Under the pieces are notes generated by a model. That model did no database searches and was not told the DNA's origin. It worked only from the letters and a program-made list of their open reading frames with translations. 18,908 bases of DNA from Dehalococcoidales bacterium (GTDB lineage Bacteria; Chloroflexota; Dehalococcoidia; Dehalococcoidales; UBA3254), in the NCBI GenBank assembly GCA_016926695.1, contig JAFGOB010000124.1:1-18908 (forward strand). The letters run 5' to 3'. Of the stretch, positions 8,129 to 14,331 are shown piece by piece. A program made the translations under genes and the position numbers. The stretch's first letter is position 1, and the number at the start of each line of letters is the position of its first letter.

Positions 8129-8227
8129 GTAAGACCTCCCTCATACGGTTGAATATTATTAAGCTTCAAGTATTTTTATTTTCCGCTGCCGGCGAGCATG
8201 TCCCGATATCAGCTCCTTTTCTCCTTT

Positions 8228-8262
8228 GGGATGGGAGAAAGGTCTCAGCCTTCTCCCATCCC
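8228..8262 (-). promoter_or_regulatory. Strong hairpin between the archaellin genes and the motor genes
   Basis: A perfect 12-bp inverted repeat (GGGATGGGAGAA, 8228-8239, against 8251-8262) with an 11-base loop that can pair two more G-C pairs. It lies 15 bases after the stop of the last archaellin gene in the direction of transcription. No U-run follows it on the minus strand (the next bases are A/G-rich), so it is not a standard intrinsic terminator. A role in mRNA processing, 3' end protection of the archaellin messages, or partial termination is likely. Confidence 0.75.
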
Positions 8263-8276
8263 GCAAAAACCAGGGT

Positions 8277-8960
8277 CTAGTGCATATCTACAACTGCATC
8301 CAGGTAGGCCGGTGTGGTGCGCTGGATGGTAAGGGTAGCGCCAGTAACCGGTTTGACCTCCAGGGTGAAGGTGTGATAGGTATCGACATAGTCGGTGCCG
8401 ATGAAATGTTCTTCGGAACCAGAGAGTGCATTGGACCAGGTGCCTGTTGTTTGGCTATGCAGCCAGACGGAGATGATAGCCTTCTCACCCGGGTCCAGCA
8501 TGGTATCCCCATTCTTCTTGCCGATGAACCTGGCCGTCCAGGCAATATCCGAGATGGTGACATCCTGGTCGTTAAAGGCGATCTGTAATCTGTTGGCCCC
8601 AGCGGAGGGCTCGGTCAGATCAGACGTGTCGGAATCATAGTCAAAAGCCGAGGTCAGATCGATGGATGTGCCATCAGTAGCCAGGGCGATGGTGAAGTCA
8701 ATACGCCCGATGCTGACCGCACCGTTCAGAGTATCCCTGTAACCTACGACGCCTCCCAGGATCTCCAGTGTTCCCTGGGTCTCCTTCAGACCGGAGTAAA
8801 CAGCCTCCTGGCTTTTCTGGGTGGAAAACAGGCCGGCAGACAGTACGGTGTAGGCGAAGACTGCGGCCACAACCACAAAGGCAATCAGGATGATGGCCGT
8901 TTCCAGGCCGGTTATACCTTTTTGCTCTTTGTATATCAACTTAGTTAACTTTTTTAGCAT
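8277..8960 (-). CDS. Archaellin 4 (filament subunit)
   Basis: A 227-residue archaellin when started at the ATG at 8960. That start has AAAGGAGG about 11 bases upstream and gives a leader (MLKKLTKLIYKEQKG) like those of its paralogs. A longer frame from a GTG at 8990 would run through that ribosome binding site and is rejected. Processing by a class III prepilin peptidase should cut after KG, giving ITGLETAIILIAFVVVAAVF, the hydrophobic helix that packs in the filament core. The outer beta domain contains NGDTMLDPGE (an EF-hand-like loop) and ends with the conserved strand FTLEVKPVTGATLTIQRTTP. It lies downstream of three other archaellins; copy number and strong ribosome binding sites fit a highly expressed filament gene. 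Confidence 0.9.
   Translation of the reverse strand: MLKKLTKLIYKEQKGITGLETAIILIAFVVVAAVFAYTVLSAGLFSTQKSQEAVYSGLKETQGTLEILGGVVGYRDTLNGAVSIGRIDFTIALATDGTSIDLTSAFDYDSDTSDLTEPSAGANRLQIAFNDQDVTISDIAWTARFIGKKNGDTMLDPGEKAIISVWLHSQTTGTWSNALSGSEEHFIGTDYVDTYHTFTLEVKPVTGATLTIQRTTPAYLDAVVDMH
8791..8927 (-). repeat. Conserved archaellin 5' segment, copy in archaellin 4
   Basis: This segment, which encodes the end of the leader, the core helix and the SQEAVYSGL neck, is very similar at DNA level to 9469-9604 and 10608-10744. The protein is identical over more than 40 residues in the three copies. Such direct repeats allow recombination between archaellin genes. Confidence 0.8.
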
Positions 8961-9005
8961 TGTTCTAATTGCCTCCTTTAATTCGTACACACAACATTTT
9001 TGGCC

Positions 9006-9638
9006 TTAATGCAAATCATTGATGTCGTTGATGGTGCCCGGCAGGGTCCGCTCAAAACTGAGTACCGCGCCTTTGGCCGTCTTGATCTCAATGGTAAAGG
9101 TACTGTTGGCAATGAGATCGGTCCCAAGAGCGTCAACCAGGTCGCCGGCGCCGTCATCATCGCCTATTGTCAATTCAAACTGCTCATTGGACTCCAGCAG
9201 GTTGTTGTCGTTGTCCATACCTACGGGAGCGGTATACCAGAACAGGTTGTCCACCCTCTGGTCCTTGTTTACCAGGGAAACCGTGACGTAGTTGTTGCTG
9301 CCTTCGGTCGCAAGACCGTGAGTGTCGTTAACCGGATTGGTGAAATCGATGGATTCGCCGCCCGTGGCAATAGCTATGGTAAAGATCAATTGACCGATTT
9401 TACCCGAATCTGATTCCTTGGCGATAACCGAGCTCTTCAGCTCCATGGTGCTCTGTGTCCTCTCCAGGCCGGAGTAGACAGCCTCCTGGCTTTTCTGGGT
9501 GGAGAACAGGCCCGCTGAAAGAACGGTGTAGGCGAAGACCGCGGCAACGACTACAAATGCGATCAGGATGATGGCCGTTTCCAGGCCGGTGATACCCTTT
9601 TGTTCACCATATATTCGTTTTATTAGCTTTCTCAGCAT
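9006..9638 (-). CDS. Archaellin 3 (filament subunit)
   Basis: A 210-residue archaellin, about 195 after cleavage behind EQKG. The core helix is identical to that of archaellins 2 and 4 over more than 40 residues. The outer domain is short. Its metal-loop equivalent is DNDNNLLESNEQ, closer to archaeal archaellins (D.DN.L...E) than to the NGD-MLDPGE version of its neighbours. The C-terminal FTIEIKTAKGAVLSFERTLP is the shared family ending. ATG is preceded by TTAGGAGGTAAAA, a near-ideal ribosome binding site. Forty-five bases separate it from archaellin 4. It may be a minor or alternative filament subunit. Confidence 0.9.
   Translation of the reverse strand: MLRKLIKRIYGEQKGITGLETAIILIAFVVVAAVFAYTVLSAGLFSTQKSQEAVYSGLERTQSTMELKSSVIAKESDSGKIGQLIFTIAIATGGESIDFTNPVNDTHGLATEGSNNYVTVSLVNKDQRVDNLFWYTAPVGMDNDNNLLESNEQFELTIGDDDGAGDLVDALGTDLIANSTFTIEIKTAKGAVLSFERTLPGTINDINDLH
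9469..9604 (-). repeat. Conserved archaellin 5' segment, copy in archaellin 3
   Basis: Direct repeat of the segments at 8791-8927 and 10608-10744. Differences from the other copies are mostly at third codon positions, with the encoded helix unchanged. Confidence 0.8.
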
Positions 9639-9691
9639 TTTTACCTCCTAATTTTGTTGACCGGGTTTACTATTTATACTCTTTGTTTTGG

Positions 9692-10795
9692 TTAGTTCAG
9701 GTTGTCTATGCCGTATAATCTGGCTGGCATGGTCCTCTCGAAGCTGAGCACTGCACCCTTGGGTGACTTGATCTCCAGAGTGAACTGATGGTTGGCATCT
9801 ACCTTGTTGGAAGTGGCATTGACAGCATCCAGGGAGATAGTAAGCTTGATCTTCTCACCCGGGTCCAGCATATAGTCACCGTTGGTATTGCCTATCCAGG
9901 TAGCTGACCAGACTACATCGGTAAAGTGAGAATAGGAATCATTGTAGTTGACTACCATCTTGTTGGTCTTTGGAGCAGTCCAAAGTCCGGCGCTGCTTCC
10001 GCTTCCAGGGCTGAAATCCACAGGCTGTCCGCCGGTAGCCAGAGAAAGGGTCAGGATGATATCGCTGGCATAGGGCGTCCATTCTTTGGTGGAATCCCAC
10101 AGGCTGACATTGTTGACCTGGATATCATCGATATAAACATCTCCGGAAAGAGCATCAGTTACGGCATAAATTCCGAAATACATATCGCCCTCATCAGCCA
10201 GAACAACATCTACACTGTAGAGATGCCACTCGGTATCATCAGCGTCAATAGTGACCTGTGTTGTAGCTTCTGTCGTTATGCCGGCAGCGGCAGAATTAAT
10301 GGCGAAAGCCAGATCGCTTTCCAGTCCTGCATCAGCGAGCTTGGCCCAGAAAGTAATCGTATCGTCCTGTAAAACAGCGACAGTAGCCAGTTTATAGGCC
10401 AGCGTATCACCGAGAGCTGCGGCAGTTGCGGTTACCTTAAGGCTTCCTACGCCCTGATGCACTTCGGTTTCTTCAAGTAAAACTGCACCGGTCTCATCCA
10501 GTTTATCAAAATACGTTGCAACGACATCGCAGGTCTCTGCCGCTTTGGGATCTGCCTGTGACAGGACTCCGCCCTTGACCACCAGCGTGTTCTGGGTCTC
10601 CTGCAAGCCGGAATAGACTGCTTCCTGGCTTTTCTGGGTTGAGAACAGGCCGGCTGAAAGCACGGTGTAGGCGAAGACCGCGGCTACTACTACGAACGCG
10701 ATCAGGATGATGGCTGTCTCAAGCCCCGTAATACCCTTCTGTTCTTTGAAAATTTGTTTCAGAAATCTTTTCTTGGTTAGAATTCTTTTTAACAT
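9692..10795 (-). CDS. Large archaellin 2 with an inserted jelly-roll-like domain
   Basis: A 367-residue archaellin, about 346 after cleavage behind KEQKG (residue 21). It has the same core helix as archaellins 3 and 4. At about residues 87-232 it carries an insert of about 145 residues absent from its paralogs. The insert reads GVGSLKVTATA, then DTITFWAKLA, TEWHLYSVDVVL, MYFGIYA and finally GDVYIDDIQV. This strand order and the closing VYIDDI(Q/S)V are typical of carbohydrate-binding-module family 4/9-like jelly rolls. The archaellin fold resumes at IILTLSLATGG, includes NGDYMLDPGE (305-314) and ends with FTLEIKSPKGAVLSFERTMP. AAGGAGG lies four to five bases before the ATG. The insert would decorate the outer surface of the filament. 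Confidence 0.88.
   Translation of the reverse strand: MLKRILTKKRFLKQIFKEQKGITGLETAIILIAFVVVAAVFAYTVLSAGLFSTQKSQEAVYSGLQETQNTLVVKGGVLSQADPKAAETCDVVATYFDKLDETGAVLLEETEVHQGVGSLKVTATAAALGDTLAYKLATVAVLQDDTITFWAKLADAGLESDLAFAINSAAAGITTEATTQVTIDADDTEWHLYSVDVVLADEGDMYFGIYAVTDALSGDVYIDDIQVNNVSLWDSTKEWTPYASDIILTLSLATGGQPVDFSPGSGSSAGLWTAPKTNKMVVNYNDSYSHFTDVVWSATWIGNTNGDYMLDPGEKIKLTISLDAVNATSNKVDANHQFTLEIKSPKGAVLSFERTMPARLYGIDNLN
10608..10744 (-). repeat. Conserved archaellin 5' segment, copy in archaellin 2
   Basis: Third copy of the repeated archaellin 5' segment; the equivalent part of archaellin 1 (about 11440-11580) is clearly more diverged. Confidence 0.8.
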
Positions 10796-10942
10796 TGTGC
10801 CTCCTTAATAAACTATGCTTTCTATTTATTACCAGACTTCAGATTGCCTGTTGAATTTTCAATTTCTCCGATACGCACCCCCTTAATCAAACTGTATTTC
10901 ATATCTTCAAATATTCTCCTGAATATCGACCTTCCGAACTTA

Positions 10943-11608
10943 TTACCGCAAATTCACCAGCGAGCTGACGCGTGAGGGAAGAGTACGCTCAATCGCCAAA
11001 ACTGAGCCATCCGGCGGCTTGATCTCCAGTGTAAAACAATGGTAAGGACCCAGTTTCTGAGCATCGTCGGAAGCACCGGCATTCACGAATGAGAGAAAAA
11101 CCGTAATCTGGGCCAGCTCTCCCGGATCAAGCATGGCATCGCCGTTATTGGTGTTGATCATCTCCATCGACCATGGAAGAGAGGGATACAGATGAAAATT
11201 GTCATAATAGGAAATTATCAGTTTATTGTTTATGACGAAACCTGACGGTAACTCGGTGGTTGTTATTGTCTCACTGGGAGTTGGAGTTGGAGTCTCATTG
11301 GTAGTACCGTAATAGTCCGTCAGGTCAACCGCACTGCCGCCGGGGACCACGCCCACGGTGAAAAAGGCCCTGGTGGCATATCCCCCTTCCATCTGGACAA
11401 CAACGTCGCTTTTTACTTCCAGTGTCGACCTGGTCTGCTCGATGCCGGCATTGACCGCGTCCTTGGCCTTCTGTGATGAAAACAGTCCGGATGAAATCAC
11501 CACGTAAGCCAGGACTGATGCCACTATGACGAAAGCGATCAGGATGATGGCTGTCTCCAGGCCCGTAATACCTTTTTCGTTCTGTAACTTTTTCATTTTT
11601 ATAGACAT
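10943..11608 (-). CDS. Archaellin 1 (filament subunit, first gene of the block)
   Basis: A 221-residue archaellin if started at the ATG at 11608, which has GAGGA eight bases upstream and gives a short leader (MSIKMKKLQNEKG). A TTG at 11671 in frame would add 21 residues but has no ribosome binding site. Cleavage behind KG gives ITGLETAIILIAFVIVASVL, similar to but more divergent than the other three (IVAS for VVAA, SSQKAKDAV for STQKSQEAV). A Thr/Pro/Ser-rich loop (about residues 109-119, TPTPTPSET) could be O-glycosylated. The outer domain has NGDAMLDPGE and ends FTLEIKPPDGSVLAIERTLP. As the promoter-proximal and most diverged copy it may be the basal or major subunit. Confidence 0.9.
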   Translation of the reverse strand: MSIKMKKLQNEKGITGLETAIILIAFVIVASVLAYVVISSGLFSSQKAKDAVNAGIEQTRSTLEVKSDVVVQMEGGYATRAFFTVGVVPGGSAVDLTDYYGTTNETPTPTPSETITTTELPSGFVINNKLIISYYDNFHLYPSLPWSMEMINTNNGDAMLDPGELAQITVFLSFVNAGASDDAQKLGPYHCFTLEIKPPDGSVLAIERTLPSRVSSLVNLR

Positions 11609-11913
11609 TCTTTCATTCCTCGCCCGATAATAGGTTGAATTAATCTTAAACTCGAACATTTCCCGGGACAATCATATTGCCACACAATTCCACTGAGGTT
11701 TTTGACATACTATTTATCAAAAAAGGTACTAGTAAATAGTGGGTAATATACTACAGTAAAAATGGTACTTAGAGTCCATTACCAAGGTATTTGTTGTGTG
11801 GCATAATTTTTAACGTTTGGTACTCGCATAGTACCAAATACCCAGAGACGGCAATACTAGCAAATAAGTAATAAGCAGTACTGAATCATAATCTGTCTAT
11901 AGAGGAGAAGAAA
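11609..11913. promoter_or_regulatory. Divergent regulatory region between the archaellin block and the first LuxR-type gene
   Basis: About 300 AT-rich bases with no gene separate the leftward archaellin genes from the rightward regulator. They contain a perfect 9-bp inverted repeat (11816-11838). A 10-bp sequence TGCCACACAA at 11678-11687 recurs inverted at 11794-11803. A 12-bp direct repeat TACTAG(T/C)AAATA occurs at 11727-11738 and 11855-11866. Several further GGTAC half-sites are present. I see no convincing sigma-70 promoter for the archaellins; a CATAAT at 11887-11892 is a possible -10 for the regulator without a good -35. The region very likely holds the promoters and operators for both directions. 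Confidence 0.7.
11816..11838. promoter_or_regulatory. Perfect inverted repeat, candidate operator
   Basis: TTTGGTACT, five bases, AGTACCAAA: a perfect two-fold symmetric site of the size bound by dimeric helix-turn-helix regulators. It lies about 75 bases before the start of the adjacent LuxR-type gene and about 210 bases before archaellin 1. Related GGTAC half-sites occur nearby at 11725 and 11764. Regulation by the adjacent LuxR-type proteins is inferred. Confidence 0.55.
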
Positions 11914-12642
11914 ATGGGCGAAAAAAATCAGATGGTCAAACTGTACATTATCGAGGAACAGCGGATATTTAATAATGTATATAAAGAGGTTTTTTTACCC
12001 CTTAACTCAATCTACCTGATGGGTATCAACAACAACACAGACCTTGACGCAATCAAACCGGAAATAAAATCCCTCGATCCCAATGTACTTTTTATAAGCA
12101 TCAAGAGACTGGACGCCAATCTGGTTGAAAACCTGAAAGAGATCAGAGCTGAGTTCCCCAACATGAGCTTCGTGGTCAGCTTTATCTCACATAATGCCCA
12201 GAATATCATCGCCCTCAGGAAACTGACCGCCGGATCGCAATGCGGCATGGCCTTGCTGCTCAAGCAGTCGGTGGATCGAGCCGAGCAGCTTTGCAATGTT
12301 ATCAAGGCGGTTAATGAAGGACAGGTCATCCTGGACTCCATGATCACGGACCTTATCTTCTCCGAAAGAGACCAGGGCCCTATAAAGGAGCTTACTCCCC
12401 GCGAACGCCGCATCATTGACCTGATATCCAAGGGATTCACCAATTCCAGTATCGCCAAGGCCCTTTACATTGATATTAGAACGGTCCAGCACCACATTAA
12501 CAATATTTATAGTAAACTAAAAGAAGAGCCTGATTTTAATACCGGCCATCCCAGGGTCAGTGCAGCCAGGATTTACCTGGAGACAACCGGGGAACTCTTG
12601 ACCTGCGGAACACAGGAGGTCGTCAAATCCAGCCGGAACTAA
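11914..12642 (+). CDS. LuxR/NarL-type regulator with degenerate receiver domain (copy 1)
   Basis: A 242-residue protein. Residues about 8-145 fold-match a response-regulator receiver, and 158-205 form a LuxR/GerE helix-turn-helix (LTPRERRIIDLISKGFTNSS, then a recognition helix with TVQHHINNIYSKL). The receiver lacks its phosphorylation site: the acidic pair is EE (14-15), the aspartate position is Ser62 (PNVLFIS), while the lysine is kept (LLLKQS, Lys117). It probably works as an unphosphorylated DNA-binding dimer or through another signal. A 35-residue tail containing GHPRVSAARIYL follows the HTH and is shared with copy 2. AGAGGAGAAGAA is a strong ribosome binding site. It is divergent from the archaellin genes and is the obvious candidate to control them. 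Confidence 0.85.
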   Translation: MGEKNQMVKLYIIEEQRIFNNVYKEVFLPLNSIYLMGINNNTDLDAIKPEIKSLDPNVLFISIKRLDANLVENLKEIRAEFPNMSFVVSFISHNAQNIIALRKLTAGSQCGMALLLKQSVDRAEQLCNVIKAVNEGQVILDSMITDLIFSERDQGPIKELTPRERRIIDLISKGFTNSSIAKALYIDIRTVQHHINNIYSKLKEEPDFNTGHPRVSAARIYLETTGELLTCGTQEVVKSSRN

Positions 12643-12868
12643 ATACGGCTCTCAGAAGAATGAGAAGGAGGATTTGCAGTCGGCTTTTCTTTGCGGCTTC
12701 ACCGAATTTTCCTGGCAGCTAAAATATGCTAAAATACAGAAATGATCCGGCAGAATCGGACTTATTGAAACAAGCCGCATAATCGAGCTGTAAACAGTCT
12801 GACTAAGCACGAAATTCCTCTGGGCTGAATATTGAATATCTAACCGCAACTGTCTAAAAGGGAAAGCT
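12643..12868 (+). other. Intergenic stretch between the first LuxR-type gene and the receiver gene
   Basis: No gene is seen. A short direct repeat GCTAAAATA occurs twice near 12719-12737. TTGAAA at 12765-12770 followed at 18 bases by TGTAAA is a weak promoter candidate for the receiver gene. No terminator hairpin with a T-run is visible. Confidence 0.4.
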
Positions 12869-13282
12869 ATGAACACTAAGATTTTAATAATTGAAGACGA
12901 TCGAGAGGTAGTCGAGACTGTTTTATTGATCTTCAACTATCACTGGCCTGAAGCACAGGTTATTTTTTCTTATCTGGGCGAGCAGGGTGTTGATCTGGTA
13001 AAAAACGAAAAGCCTGATGCAGTTATCCTTGATCTGGGTCTCCCTGACATCTCAGGATTCGAGGTAATGAAAAAGATCAGGCTATTTTCTTCCGTTCCTA
13101 TTATCGTGCTCACAGCCCATTCCGAGGAAGATGAGATAGTCAAAGCCCTCGAAGAAGAAGCCACGGACTATGTTATCAAGCCTTTCAGACACCGCGAGCT
13201 TTTGGCCCGTGTTCAATCCCATGTAAATCGCTGGAAGATCAACGAAATCAGGACGATGATCCAACGAAAGATAACAGCCTAG
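12869..13282 (+). CDS. Stand-alone response-regulator receiver (CheY/OmpR-type)
   Basis: A 137-residue single-domain receiver with all key residues: Asp10 and Asp11 (IIEDD), the phosphorylated Asp55 (VILDLGLPD), Thr82 (IVLTAH) and Lys104 (YVIKPF). The sequence is nearest to receivers of OmpR-type regulators, but it stops at the point where the winged-helix domain would begin (tail VNRWKINEIRTMIQRK). I see no continuing frame after the stop, so it looks like a true single-domain protein rather than a frameshifted one. AAAGGGAAAG precedes the ATG. No histidine kinase is in the window. It lies between two regulators that lack a phosphorylation site, so it could supply the phospho-signal to them or to the archaellum motor. 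Confidence 0.88.
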   Translation: MNTKILIIEDDREVVETVLLIFNYHWPEAQVIFSYLGEQGVDLVKNEKPDAVILDLGLPDISGFEVMKKIRLFSSVPIIVLTAHSEEDEIVKALEEEATDYVIKPFRHRELLARVQSHVNRWKINEIRTMIQRKITA

Positions 13283-13303
13283 GGTTTGTTTTGGCTATTT
13301 ATT

Positions 13304-13343
13304 ACCCTTTTACTCTCCTGTCAATAGATAGGGTTTAAAGGGT
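13304..13343. repeat. Inverted repeat after the receiver gene
   Basis: ACCCTTT at 13304-13310 and AAAGGGT at 13337-13343 form a 7-bp inverted repeat with 26 bases between. AGGGTTT occurs directly repeated at 13280-13286 and 13330-13336. There is no T-run, so it is not a clear terminator. It could be a protein-binding site upstream of the second LuxR-type gene. Confidence 0.35.
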
Positions 13344-13443
13344 CAGCGAATATAATCAGGTGGTTTTTCAACCGGGTATTGGCCCGAATTCATACTGAGG
13401 GTATACCCTGGTAATTTTGTTTTTTGGATAAAACGGGAAGATT

Positions 13444-14166
13444 ATGCCGGATATTCCATCCAGGATAAACCTCTGCTGGATAGAAGAGCAAGAACTCTTC
13501 CAGAAGCTTTACAGCGCCATTTTTACACCAGATAGTCCTGTTAATGTTGTATGTAATTCCAACACAGAGTTCAGCGATTTCGATAGCGTCCACCAGAAAA
13601 TCATCTCATCGCGCCCGGATGTTTTCATGGTGGGCTGTAAATATATCTCAAAAGACCTTTTAAAAGATCTGAGTAAGCTCCAATCCCAATTTCCCAGGCT
13701 GGGAGTAGTACTTCTGGCCTCAATACTGAAATATGACGACCTGATACTGATAAAGCAGCACATCGAAAGTACCAGATCACCTTTCGGTTTTCTTTTTAAG
13801 AAATCCTTGACACACACGGAGCAACTTTTCAGCATTATTTCGCTTGTCAATATGGGGCAGCAGGTTATCGATCCCACACTTTCAAACCTGATGCTGTACG
13901 ACCGTGACAGGATGTCACTGTTCCAGGGGCTCACGCCGCGTGAGATGGAGATCCTGAATTTGATCGCAAAAGGATATACCAATACAGCCATCAGCGAGAA
14001 GCTCTGGATCGATGTAAAAACCGTCAGGCATCATATAAATAACGTATACAGCAAATTGCAGACTACGGATAAGTTCGACAACAGGCACCCCAGAGTAAGT
14101 GCCACCAATGCCTATTTGAGACTGACCGGGCAGCTAACATTCGAGGACGATATTCTGGAAGAGTAG
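13444..14166 (+). CDS. LuxR/NarL-type regulator with degenerate receiver domain (copy 2)
   Basis: A 240-residue paralog of the gene at 11914. The N-terminal receiver-like domain again lacks the phospho-aspartate: Gly64 occupies its place (PDVFMVG), and the early acidic pair is EE (14-15). The lysine is kept in FLFKKS. The LuxR/GerE HTH is at 162-206 (LTPREMEILNLIAKGYTN, then TVRHHINNVYSKL). The tail NRHPRVSATNAYLRLTGQL matches the copy 1 tail closely. The recognition helices differ (VRHHINNVY against VQHHINNIY), so the two may bind related sites or form mixed dimers. GGGAAG ahead of the ATG is a moderate ribosome binding site. Similarity extends over the full length, which supports an old tandem duplication with the receiver gene between. 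Confidence 0.85.
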   Translation: MPDIPSRINLCWIEEQELFQKLYSAIFTPDSPVNVVCNSNTEFSDFDSVHQKIISSRPDVFMVGCKYISKDLLKDLSKLQSQFPRLGVVLLASILKYDDLILIKQHIESTRSPFGFLFKKSLTHTEQLFSIISLVNMGQQVIDPTLSNLMLYDRDRMSLFQGLTPREMEILNLIAKGYTNTAISEKLWIDVKTVRHHINNVYSKLQTTDKFDNRHPRVSATNAYLRLTGQLTFEDDILEE

Positions 14167-14331
14167 TCAATCCTATCGTCCGTGAGCATTCAAAACCGCC
14201 GTTGTATTTTAAAAACTAAAATTGACCTTATGTAATCCAGGCTGTCATTAAGTATGAAAGTACCAGCCGCCCCGGTCAGCCCAGGTAAGAATTCCCCTTA
14301 ATTCATATAGAAACAAAGCAATGTTGTAAAG

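Noticed and set aside
8228..8262. Hairpin as an ordinary intrinsic terminator
   Set aside because: No U-run follows on the minus strand; the following bases are purines.
8961..8990. Longer start for archaellin 4 from a GTG at 8990
   Set aside because: The extra ten codons would include the AAAGGAGG ribosome binding site, and the paralogs support a start at 8960.
11609..11671. Longer start for archaellin 1 from a TTG at 11671
   Set aside because: No ribosome binding site precedes it, and the leader would be unusually long compared with the other archaellins; the ATG at 11608 has GAGGA at good spacing.
11702..11730. TTGACA at 11702 as a rightward sigma-70 promoter
   Set aside because: No acceptable -10 lies 16-18 bases downstream, and the regulator start is about 200 bases away.
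12869..13282. Receiver gene as a frameshifted OmpR-type regulator
   Set aside because: No frame downstream encodes a winged-helix domain, and the gap to the next gene is only about 160 bases.
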